Positions 13,601 through 25,600 of a DNA stretch of 64,000 nucleotides are shown in pieces. The first letter of the stretch is position 1, and each line of letters begins with the position of its first letter. The DNA is from Todiramphus chloris collaris (taxonomy: Eukaryota > Chordata > Aves > Coraciiformes > Alcedinidae), in assembly GCA_025345505.1 (NCBI GenBank), contig JANVCC010010406.1, forward strand, positions 18,491,825 through 18,555,824, given 5' to 3'. The position numbers and the translations under genes are program-made. The notes under the pieces are model-generated. The model ran no database searches and was not told where the DNA came from. It was given only the letters and a program-made list of their open reading frames with translations.

Positions 13601-16600
13601 GTTTCCATAGTTTTCCTTAGATTCCATCAATATTTCTCTTAACTCGCTTGATACCTTGGTTGTTTAAGTTTTGTCCAAATGCCTTAGTGATCTGTGAGGA
13701 AAGAGTTTTATGTCGGGATTCATTGTTGGCATTTGAGTGACTGAAGTGCTTGAATGTTGACGATGCTAAGTTATGTTATTCTGGTTTGCCTTCTGAGCGA
13801 TTTGTTTGGTAAATGTAGGGCACACTGAGACTCAAGTCAATGTGTATTTTAGGTAGGTCAAGGGAGGTGAGCTTACAGGTACCTTATTCCACTTCAGCCC
13901 TAATTCACCTTCTTGTTTTATTAGAAGGGGTAGTTGTAAATATCTCTAGGGACATGTTATAAAGCTGTATTAAGCTAGCATTAGTGTCTTAGCATATTAG
14001 TATTTACTGTCTTGTAGTATTAGTGTCTCAAGGTGATGAAAGTATTGGCCTTTAAATATATTGAATTGAATATGAAGAGTAATAGAAATGCTACATCTGC
14101 TTAATACAAAAATATCAGGCAAGATTCTAAAGCATCTTCTAATTTCTAAAACTCAGAAGATTCATTGTGGTGCTAGAATCTTCTGAGAAAAGTAAAGTTA
14201 CAGTGATTAAAGGCTTCACTGATAGTGTATTTCCATGTCCAAATTTCCAGAGGCTTGTCTTTGGCCTTTTTATTTCAAGCTGCCTTAAAATACCTTTCTG
14301 TGGACTTAAGTTGCATATAACATTTTGCATGCTTTTTTCAAGTGAGACCTTCAACTGTTGTTCCTCTTCGCTCTCCTACAGTTCCCCTCAGTGCCCATTA
14401 AACATCATGGCGAGTGTTTTCCCCACTACCATAAGTAAGTCTACTCAGTCTATTTGCCTTGCGTGCAGGAAGCATTCTGTGTGGGGCCACAGCAGAACCC
14501 CATGTTTGTGGCTGTCAGGAGCAAGGTGTGCCCGGTACAAAGTTTGTATTGCCTGTACTTCTGTCTGTTAGGTGTATAACACTGACTACTTATCATTAAT
14601 TTCTGGAGGGATTAGCATTTATTTCCCATTTGTAAAACCTGGTTTCCTCAGGACCATGGACCGAGAATTAGTGATGTGATTCCACTGGCTGCAGTGGAGT
14701 TACCCAGGAGGAGCTCCAGAACTACCCGTGTAAAAGGCTATATAGCAAAGCCTTTCAGGGCTTCAGTGCATGTGATACAGTGATATATGTTCTGAGTTAT
14801 TAGTCTGATTCAAAATACTGAAAAGGTGCTCTGCTTTTCCTTTAATAGCTGAGGGTTTCTGACTTGCAAGGAGTGAGAAATTGCAGTATCTGGGCTCATT
14901 AGGGCCCACAGAAGTTGTTAGGGATTCAGTGGTAGTTTCTCTTTGTACTAGCTACCTTTCTGTAGGAAAGAGGAAGCAGCTTACACACCAGCTATTTTAC
15001 ACAGTGTCTGCTTGCAGATACTTTCTGGGTAAAGCTGTGTTTTTTCCTGCAGCAGGTGGTTAGGGGCATGTTGTGGATACCACAGCCAGAGGTTCCTTCC
15101 CTAAAGCTGTGGAAGGGAAGCAAAGCACAAGTATTGGTGAGTTCTGACATCGTATGTATGCATGGAAAGGAAATGGGAAACTGTCACCTTTGATGCAAGT
15201 GAAACTTCACAGTGGTAGGTAACAGACATTTTCATACCCTGCAGATAACATGTGGTGTTTAAAGAACAACATACACAGTCATTTCATCAAAATGTCAGGT
15301 CTTCAAGTGACTCAGGGCTTTTTGGTGAATAGGGTCACCGATCCATGGTCAGGAATACTTAGATAATAGTCTGGTCATTCTGGTGGGATATCATTTCCAC
15401 AGAAGGGTCAGCTGTGAGTTGATTGACCTGTCAGGAGCTATACATCACTTCATTAGGTGAGCTATTCATAACACTGATGTATGGTGAATGGAGAACAGCC
15501 TCATCTAAAAGGCTAATGTTCTCCAACGTGCTGCACTCTTCCCTTACGTCAGTTAAATTACTATTCTTCAGCAGCCTGCACTTGATACAGGACTAACTCA
15601 TTTCATTGTCTCTGCTTCCAGTTCCTCAAATAGGAGTCAAAGGATAAGGTTGATTGTGTTTCCTAGAGGTTGTAACTAATCACTGTGTAGTTTCTTTTAA
15701 AATGGTGCTTCTGAAGGAATTCCCTTTTCTCAGTAACTTAAAAAGTAACAATTGTCTGTTTGGGTTGAAGTCTGTAAGAGAGGGAGGTTAATACTCTGTA
15801 CTGCTGGATGGTAAGAAACTAACTAGACAATTGTGAAGTCAAATTGTCTTCAAAACAGAGTTACTGTATTGGGTCATCAGACCTAGGCCATCTCCCCAGA
15901 ACCATTTTGCTTATTGTCAGCTGATGCTAGTTAATTCCAGACTTCTTCTCAATTACTGTATATTACTATGCAGTTGTACTCTAAAGGCTTATTTGTTACT
16001 GCAGTGATAGTATTATGTAGCTTTGTATTGTGACATAGGGCACACTATAAGATTATAATGAAATAGGATATAATCAAATCATAAATTATATTAAGAATAA
16101 ATGGTACACTCAAAAAAAAATTGCTTGGAGTTGGCCGTGGTTTTTTTGTCCCATAAAGAGATGGGTTTTCAGAAGAGTTTGTTGGGATTCAAACAGCACA
16201 TAGGCTTAGGCAGTGGTGTAAGACCTGCTTTTATGTAGTCTGCAAAACAGTAGAAAGACAAAAGAGGCTAAGTCTGATTCAAAGGGAGTGATAATTCTCT
16301 GTTTTAAATAATGTTTTCTGAACATCTTTAAGTCGGGTAAGACTGAGATTAATAAAAAGAAATTACTGTCTTTCACTAAAGCTGACTGTTTTTCTGTGTG
16401 TATTCTGTAGTAATTGATACTATTCTGAAGCCTTCAGATGGATCATTTGGTCTGTCTGTGGAATGTTGTGGAACCTTATGTTACAAAACTGGCAGGCGAA
16501 CAGATATGATATCCCCCAGGGTTCATTTTTTTTGTGACAAGTTTATGAGAAATTCCATCCTCATTTATCTTACGAAAACCTAATGTTTGTAGCATCAGTT

Positions 16601-19600
16601 TAAATTACTGCTGCAGTCAAAAGCAGTTCCACTTTTCCTTCCCTCATCCTGCAGGGACTTGCACTACAGCAACAACTGTGGTTAGCTGTACTTAGAATTC
16701 TGTGCAAACACAAGAAGAGTGAGATGAAAAGGGTCTGAGGATGGGAAGAAGGATACAGGAAGAGAGGACCTGTCACTTCTGGCACAGGTGTTATCTTATT
16801 CCCACTGGAAGAAACGTGGCATGAATTAATGCCTTAGTACAGCAGTGACAGCTCATGGAAATGTGGCTTGCTCATATTTGTACCAGAGGGCAAGTACAGT
16901 GGCATACAGCCTTACCATACAGGTTGAGGTTGATGGTTCCATTTGATTGAATATATTTTGCCATATATCATCAGAAAGTAGGAGTAGGTGGATGAGATTT
17001 GAAAAAGTCAAATGTTATTTAAAGTCAAATGTTATTTTTAGTTTAGAAAAAGTATTAGACATGAGGCCTGTTAAAACTCTCTAGGCATCTATGCTCCATT
17101 AGATGGAATGCAAAATAAAGGTAAAATTTACCCCATCTCTGTGAAAGCCAAGTAAAACCTCTTTGCCTTCTGATTCTTTATCTCGACAGACATACTGCCC
17201 TTTCATCCTTTTTTAGGCCATACAAACTGTCTTGTTTATTCACATTTTTCTGTCTTAGTTCCTTTAATAGCGTAACTGATTTTTGTAATGAAATAAGTAT
17301 GAAAAAAATGTATAATCGATATTTTCTTTATTGTCCTAGCATTGATATGTTAATTTCTGCTGATGAAGAAAAGGACACAGATGTTATTTCTGAAGATACC
17401 AGTCTGCTGACTCTTCGGTATGTCATTAACATGTGTTCTAAGTACCCTGGTACAGGGTGGGGTTGAAAGCAAGGAAAAAAGCGTGTCTGGCCACTTGTTC
17501 CTTTTCCAGGCAATGGTGTATTACCTGAAGCAGTGTCCAGAATTATTTTAAGAGGAGAAAGACCAGCTTATAATAGGATAATTGGTGTAAGCCTTCTGCT
17601 TGAATATTGCTTAGTAGTTTTTAATTGAAATATACAGAATAGGTCATCTTTCTTATTGCAAGGACTCAGGATTTCTGGAGCTAGGTACTTCCCAGCTGGT
17701 GTCTAACTTCGAAGTGTGCAGGGGACTTGTCATAATCATGTGTGGGATGTTTCTCCAAAGCCTTGTGAAATAAATCTGTAGCTCTTACCATTAGTAACCC
17801 ACAGTCACGTTGTAACTGCCAGAGGGTTAGTACTGAAGTTGTAGACAGATACCTCTTTATCTGAACCCAGTCTTTATAGAACCCATTGATACAACTGATG
17901 CCTTTCAGAGCTTGAGCAATACATGTTAAATTTCTGTCACTTAGTAAACTTTGAACTGATAATTGGCCAGTTCAGGTCTTTTCTCTAATTGAATTTCAGT
18001 TTGTGTAATGCTAAAGTAAAGAAAGTAAAGAAATGTGTTAAGGTTGTAATCAGTATTAGGTCTATTACTGAAAACCTTCAGGAAGGTCTGGAGGGTAAAT
18101 AGATTTGCACTGAAAATTAAAAAGGATTTGGTGTTCAAGCAGTGGTTAAATACATGTATTTTAGTAGATATTCTATGTATGATACTCTGTCTTCTACAAA
18201 TGATGCTGAAGGTTTTTTTCAGAAAAGTATCTGTGTCATGGGACTGGGAATATTTGTGGGATTTTTCTCTGAAGTGGGAAGGATGGTTGAAACAGCTCTC
18301 TTAAAGGTAGCAAAGTGTTCTTCTAGGAGAGCCTGTTCAGACAACATTTTGTTGTTTTTTCTTGTAAGCGTAAAGCTGCCCACAAACAACCTGTAATTTG
18401 CACATCAGGGGAAAGAGCTGAAAGGTTTTATGGGAATCAGGAGATGAAAGTATTTTAAGTTAATCTGTCATACTAAGACAACCAGAAGTCCTGCTTTTTG
18501 AAAGCTGTATTGTAGTAGCTTTTGTAGTTTAAAAATATACCTCGAGATTCTTCATGGAAGTTGTTGACTGAAATTTTGTCCTGTGTTCCGGCCCCTCAGA
18601 ATTAGAAAGAAGGCATTAGAGAGGAGAGAAAAAACAATTACAGTGGATCGGGCCTGCAGACAAGAAACTCTTGCCTATGAGATGGTAAGTTCCCTGTCAT
18701 CTTGTAGGATCTCAAGAGAGTTCAGTACAGCCAAAACCCAACTTCTGCTTGCCTTTTTCTTTCATCATTGTGAATCTCTGTACACTGTAAATGTTTGAAG
18801 ATAGGACTTTGCAGGTAATGACTAAGATTAAAAAAAAATTATAGAAAGATAGGACAGGAATTCTACTCTTACAGTCTGTTAGTACCAAATGTAGTAAGGA
18901 GGAACTCCAGCTCATTACCACTGTATGCCTACTTTTGTTTGGTTGCTACTAAAGCATTGTGTAGGGGATTCAGTGTACTGAGCACCATGTGATCTTATCA
19001 TAGAGCTAGACAAAATGAATAATGTTTTTGCTTCTGGAGTCCTGTTTTGGAATCTAAGCTTTAATATGTAAGTGACTGTGAGCTAGTTTCTGTAAGGGCT
19101 GGAAGAGGAATACAGTAGGAACATGGTGGCAGTAAATTCCTAATTCTGAGCTTTGTAACCTGGTCTCACAGACACTCTGAGCTGTCAGCAGCCAGGAGTG
19201 TAGTGATCAGACCTTCAAAAGCCATCCTTTAACTATGCTCAAAACCTCTTTTTCTATTTTAAGACTTCTTTGAAGCCATTGAAGGCCTAATCAGGGAAAC
19301 TTGACTTCTTAAATTTTGAAGTGCTGGGGTCCATGGCTTGCACAAGCAAGCCATGAACTGCTTTGAAAATTAGGGATGGAGGTGTAGTGAGGAAGGAGCG
19401 TCATTTATGACTTGAACAATTTTTCCCCTTAAATTTTAGTGGTCTGTCATGAGTGATCTTGTTCCAACATGCTCATGCTGGCAGGAAGTGTTTGTGCAGT
19501 CAGTATTCTCTCTTAATTTATTGAAAAAGGAGGAAACTGACTGCCACAGAAAAGTGCCCTTCCTCATTCTCACAGCTGGGCTATGTCTTAAACACAAAGT

Positions 19601-22600
19601 AGGGTGGAAATGTGGGAATGTTTTCCCTTCTTTTCTAAAACACCGTAGTGTGCCAAGGGCAATGCTGAATTTTGCTTTTGGATTTTGGAGAAATTTAGAC
19701 CTCCAGCTACGTCAAGTTTCCCTAATAAGAAGAGGTGTTGCACTGATTTTTATTTTCATGTACTTCTTCATATGGATAGTTTGTAGGTCAGTCTTTCTCC
19801 AGCTGAGAGTTGCAATCCCCCTTTTACATGTGAGAGCATTCATAGGGCACTTCAAAGGAATGAATGCTTGAAATCAGTAATTACAGCAGTTTTTCACCTT
19901 TCTATCTTGGAGGAGGTAGGCTGTTACCAATTCAGAAGGCTACACAATCCAAAATGAGTTACAGTTAGAACAGCATTTCTCAGACCTTTATCCAGTGGCT
20001 ATGATATATATTATATTGGCAAGAACTTAGGTATTTATCTTTAATTTTCCAGGAGTCACATGCAATTGGAAAGAGGCCAGACAATCCAACAGATCTAGTT
20101 GAGGAGGGAGAACTACTTTTAACTCTGAACATCTTCTATCCTGTCATATTTCAGAAGGTTGGTACTAAATTCTCTAGATTGTATTCTGATGTTACTTCCC
20201 TACTCAGGTAGTTCCTTGCTTTCCCAGGAAGTTAAAATCAGTGAGTCCACTGAGGGAGCACAGTAAACCTTTCAACTGCAGTAATTTCTTAAGGCTTTTT
20301 CAGAATACAGCTCTCGTTCTGTTAGTGGTTTACAGAACAAAGTTTTTACAATAATTACTCATCAGTTAATTGATTTCACAGAAAGCTGAAAATCTGAAAC
20401 TAAATACATGAAAACTAAAGTACTCTGTCTGGATTTGGGATAAGTGTGCTCAGACTTTCTGTCTTTCCTGCACTTTATGGTGGGGAATGTGACTTTGGAA
20501 TTTCTGAATGAAACTAATAAATGGCAGCCTTGGGAGATGCTGAGGTAAGATGCTGTTTAAAATCTTGCACAGAGAAGTGATGTGTCATATGCTGCCACTG
20601 ATGACCTCAAGCTGTCAATTGAAGAGCAGTACTGATGCTGACAAGTGTTTTTTTTATTTGAAGCTCATATACTGTTTTCTTTGTAGCATAAAGATTACAA
20701 ACCCTATCAGACAGTCCTTGTACTGGGCAGCCAGAATCTCACTGAGCTGAGAGACTCAATTTCCTGCGTCAGTGACCTCCAGATAGGTGGCGAGTTCAGC
20801 AGTCAGCCAGATCAAGCACCAGAGCACATCAGCAAGGTAAAATGTTCTCTGTGGAACCCTCTACCTGTGTAGGATCTTTGAAAACTTACAGGATAAAGGG
20901 AGGCAGAGTTTTGTTGTCTTGTTTTTTCTAGAGCACTAAATTGTGCTGCACTGATTTTGCATGTGGGTTGCACTGCAAGGAAATACTTCCTGGTGGCATT
21001 ACCGAGCCGACAAGTTTTGTGTGATGTCAGGGGAAAACGTAATTAATGCTACTGCTGGAAAGTAGTAACAGTGGCAATGAGTTCTGGCATAGATACATCC
21101 CTGTGAACTGACTTTGAGCTATGTTCTAAGCCACAGGAGCTGATAGAAAGGTAAATGTAGATCATCCCCCTCTGAATTTACGTGCTTTGGTGTTTGCAGC
21201 TGGGTGCTGAACAAAAGCGGGAATGAAGATTATTCCCCTCTCTCACAATTGCCAGGTGTTCTCTGGGGATGTGCAAAACAAGTCAATAAAGTACTATAAT
21301 TGAAAATACCAAAATTGCATTAATATATCACATGTAATATATATCATATCACAGAACAGTTGAGCTTGGAGGGTACCTCTGGACATCATCTGGTCGTCCA
21401 GCTTCCCTTCTCAAGCAAGGCCACCTACAGCATGTAGTCCAGGACCATGTTCAGATGTCTTTTGGATAATTCCAAGGGTGAAGATTGCACAACCTCTCTG
21501 GGCAACCTGTGCCACTGCTCAGTTACCCTTACAGTGGGAAAGTGTTTCCTGTGTGTCAGTTTGCAACCTTTGTTTCTGGTCCTGTCACTGAGTACCACTG
21601 GAAAGAGCCGAGCTCCATCCTTTTTGCACCCTCCCTAGAGGTATTTGTTAATAAGATTGTCTCTGAACCTTCTCTACGCTGAATGGTCCCAGCTCTCTCA
21701 ACCTATCCTCATAGGACAGATGTTTCAGTCTCTTCATCTTTATGACCCTTGTGGGACTCTCTCCAGTATGTCTGTGTCTCTCTTGTACTGAGGAGCTCGG
21801 AACCAGACGCAGGACTCCAGGTGTGGCCTCCCTAGCTCTGAGTAGGGGGGAAGGATCACCTCCCTACACCTGCTGGCAATACTTTGTCTGATGCAGCCCA
21901 GGATCCCCTTTGCTGCAAGGGCACACTGCTGGCTCATGTTCAACTGGCTGTCCATCAGAACCCCCAGATCCTTTTCTGCCAAGCTGCTTTCCAGCTGAGG
22001 GGTGCCCAGCATATATTGGTAGAGTTGTTCCTCCCCAGGTGCAGGACTTTGCATTTCTCTTTGCTGTACTTCATGAAGCTCCCGTTGGCCTGTTTCTCCA
22101 GCCTGTTGAGGTTCCTCTGGGTGGCAGTCCAATGATCAGGTGTATTTCCAGTTTTGTGTTAAAACTTGCTGAGGGTACACTCTACCTCCTCATCCAGATC
22201 ACTAATGAGGATGTTAAACTGAACTGGACCTAGTATTGATGTCTGGAGTGCTCTGCTAGTTACTGGCCTCCATCTAGACTTTGTTTCACTGATTATCACA
22301 CTTGGGGCCCAACTGTTCCACCAATATTACATATTAATGTAGTATATTATCAATATAATATAAATCAAATAATACGTGATACACAGTCTGAAACAAGAGG
22401 ATGTTATACATTTGTATACCTAATAGTGAAAAGATTGCACATTCTTTTTTAAGGAAACTGGAAGACATCCCAGTCCTAGTCTTTTCACTTATATAAAGTA
22501 AATGGAGGAGTCTTTCTATGAGTAAGTAGTAAAGCACTAGCTGATTAGGTTGGAGACTCTCCTCCTGGGCATGCATATGGGTCATACAAGGTTGTCATGG

Positions 22601-25600
22601 CTTCAACAGGGTGGGGATTAGGCTTCCTCACATCAATGATTTTCCCAAAGTAAGTGCATGCCACCATGCCTAGCCTCCCAGCAGGAGCTGCTAATGAACA
22701 GTATGCATTCATTCCATTTATTTTCTTCAAACATGATTGGGATTCTACAACCTGCATCGAAGTATAGGCTTAGTATGTGTCAAGTCTTCACAACAAAATT
22801 CACATGTTGCTTCAGCAGACAGGTAATCAGCCATTAGTGAGGAAGAATTTTCATGCTTTCAGTCTAGAAGGGAAGTGGCACCGTGACCTGCCATAAGTAT
22901 GTTAGCTTTTCCATGCAGAGAAAATAACTTCTGACTAATTTAGGGGTCTTAGATTTAAATTAGGATGTTGCTCTGAAGAGTCTGCAGGAAAGTGTCTGTT
23001 TAAGTTAGTTGTTGATGCCAGCTTTTGCTTCTCTCGAGGTGCAGTGTGAATGCACACAGGCTGAGCGAAGGGATCAAGTTGCTGCTCTCACTGGTTAAGT
23101 AAGCAAATGTATCTTGTCAGCTGATAGAGTGTAAGACTTTCTGGATTTTATTGGCACATATGGGCCTAACTTCTCTTTCATTCCTGATACTTTTGGATTT
23201 TGTGATTGTATCCTTCACTTTTTCTTCATTGTCCAGTGATCAATGGGATGAAAATTAAGAATTCCAAATGCCAGATTCTGCACCTAGGACAGAGTAGTGC
23301 CAACCCAGGTCTAAACTGGGAGAGGAGTGGCTGGAGAAAGGGACCTGGTTGACGGCAGGCTCAGTATGAGTCAGCAGTGTGCCTTGGCAGCCAAGAGAGC
23401 AAACTGCATCCTGGGGTGCATCAAACACAGCAAAACCAGATGGTCAAAAGGGGTGATTATCCTTTATTTAGCATCGTGTGGCCTCACCTTGACTCCTGTG
23501 TGCAGTTCTAGGCCCCACAACTTAAGATGGATGTTAAAGTCCTCGAATCGGGGAGGGTAACAAAGCTGACAGGCAGACTTGATTCATATTTATCTTACCA
23601 GCAACTCATACCTCCATCTCTGTTTCCACAGGGCTGCTCTCCAGCCCCTTGTCCCCCACATTGTCAAAATACACGAAAATTCTCAAGTTTTAGTTTTAGG
23701 AGAGAGGAGCTTTGTAAATGTTGTGCAAGAAGTGTGGATAGATAAGCATAACAACATTTGATTGTGCTATTTCAACTTGATGTTTTCCTGATCTTACTTA
23801 TTTTGTTCCTTCTCAAGGAGATGATTGCAGCTGGAGGCTGCTTTTTTTTTTTTTTTTTTTTTTTTTTGTTTTTATTTTTATTATTTTTTTTTTTTGTCTG
23901 CTTACGAAATTTTATATTTTTAATTGTTGTTTGTTGGTTTTTTTTGTTTTTTTATGTTTTTTTTANNNNNNNNNNNNNNNNNNNNNNNNNNNNNNNNNNN
24001 NNNNNNNNNNNNNNNNNNNNNNNNNNNNNNNNNNNNNNNNNNNNNNNNNNNNNNNNNNNNNNNNNTAGGTATTTTTGTTTTTATGTGATTTTTTAGTCTT
24101 TTTGTTTTACTGGTTTAATATTTTTTTTTTTTTTTTAGGGAATTGTTTTGTGTGGGGGTTTTTTTTTTTTTTTTTTTTTTTGTATATGGGTATGATTTTA
24201 CCTAAATAGTTCTGTAGTCCTGCTGCAGAATTTGACATGTGTAATGGAGGCTGGTGGGTTATCTCAGTTTCTGGAGATTATTTGAAACCAGGACTCTTAC
24301 ACTTCTGATACGAGTGCCATAAATTGTTAATTATCTTTGATAGAGAAAACTGGAACAAATGGCCTGTCTGCATGTGATAAAATTAATAATTAAGGGGAGA
24401 TTTTGCAGGATGCTACATTTTCTAATGAACTTCCAAAAGTGAGGTGATTGGACCTTCCAAATGTGCACATGTGTCTTGTTTATTCATATGGGTGTGACAA
24501 GGGACTGCTCTGATGTGGTTGTGTGTGTGCATGTGTACATTGTCAGGGGGCAGGACTGCAATAATTCTTGTGTCATTTCAGCAAAAAATATTTTGTGGCA
24601 TGTTCCAATCAGGTGTATTGGGTCTGTCTGGGATGGAGTTAACGTTCCCCACAGCTGCCCGTGTAATGAAGTGCTTTGCATTTTTGGCTAGTCAGCGTTG
24701 GTAGCACACCAGCATTTTGACTACTGCTGAGCAGTGCTTGCACAGTGTCAAGGCTGTCTCTCCAGGTCCCCCTAAGGCTAGTGGGCTGGGGATAAGCAAG
24801 AGGATGTGAAGGGACACAGCTGGGATAGCTGACCCAAACTGGCCAAAGGGACATCCCATGTCATATGACGTTGTGCTCAGCAATAAGAGCTGGAGGAAAG
24901 GAGGAAGGGGGCCACTCATGGTTAAGGCATTTGTCTTCCAAAGCAGCCACTATGTATGCTAAGGCTCTGCTTCCCAGGAAGTGGTTGAACATTGACTGCT
25001 GCTGAGTCAATTGTCATTATCTCAACCCATGAGCTTGCCAGTCAATCTTTCTTTCCCTTGTCCTATTGAGGAAGCGGAATGAGAGAGCAAGTGGGGGTTT
25101 GTGTGTGTCTGGCAGTCAGTCAAGGTTGACACACTACATCCTGCTAATTTTTAAAAATATTAATCTTATTTTAAAGGTCAGTGTTGTGCAGTTACTTAAT
25201 TTGTGCACTGTGTGCAGTGTTGCTTGTGTTCTTGTCAATAGGACAAGGAACAATGGGTATAAACTTGAGCATAGAAGGTTTCACCTCAATATGAGGAGAA
25301 CTTCTTTACTGTGAGGGTGACAGAGCCCTGGAACTGGCTGCCCAGAGAGGTTGTGGAGTCTCCTTCTCTGGAGGCTTTCAAATCCCACCTGAATGCAATC
25401 CTGTGTGGCCTGCCCTGGGTGATCCTGCATTGGCAGGAGAGTTGGACTCAGTCATCTCTGGAGGTCCCTTCCAACCCAGGACATTCTCTGATTCCATGAT
25501 TCTTGTTCTGTGTTTTTTATAGAAAACCCTAAATGCTCTGGTGGGTATAGAAAAAAGAGAAAAGCACCAAAATAACCTGTAATGGCTTGAGAGTAGTATC

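Larger units (their letters stand above)
10558..17339 (+). other. SNAPC3 intron 1
   Basis: 6.8 kb, GC-rich for its first few hundred bases and then AT-rich. It contains a TA/TG microsatellite (13144-13183) and a perfect 17-bp tandem duplication (17004-17037). No conserved exon, RNA gene or recognisable transposon was seen. Confidence 0.7.
17418..20686 (+). other. SNAPC3 introns 2-4
   Basis: Three short AT-rich introns (17418-18599, 18685-20052, 20158-20686). Apart from a perfect 9-bp inverted repeat at 19332-19355, nothing beyond splice signals was recognised. Confidence 0.7.

Noticed and set aside
19449-19871. A 140-codon open frame in SNAPC3 intron 3
   Set aside because: No known domains, no homology recognised, and it lies inside an intron of SNAPC3; most likely chance.
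21740-22132. Minus-strand open frame of 130 codons
   Set aside because: It is the decayed C-terminal end of CR1 ORF2.
23758-24096. Phenylalanine-rich open frame crossing the N gap
   Set aside because: Artefact of poly-T and N sequence.
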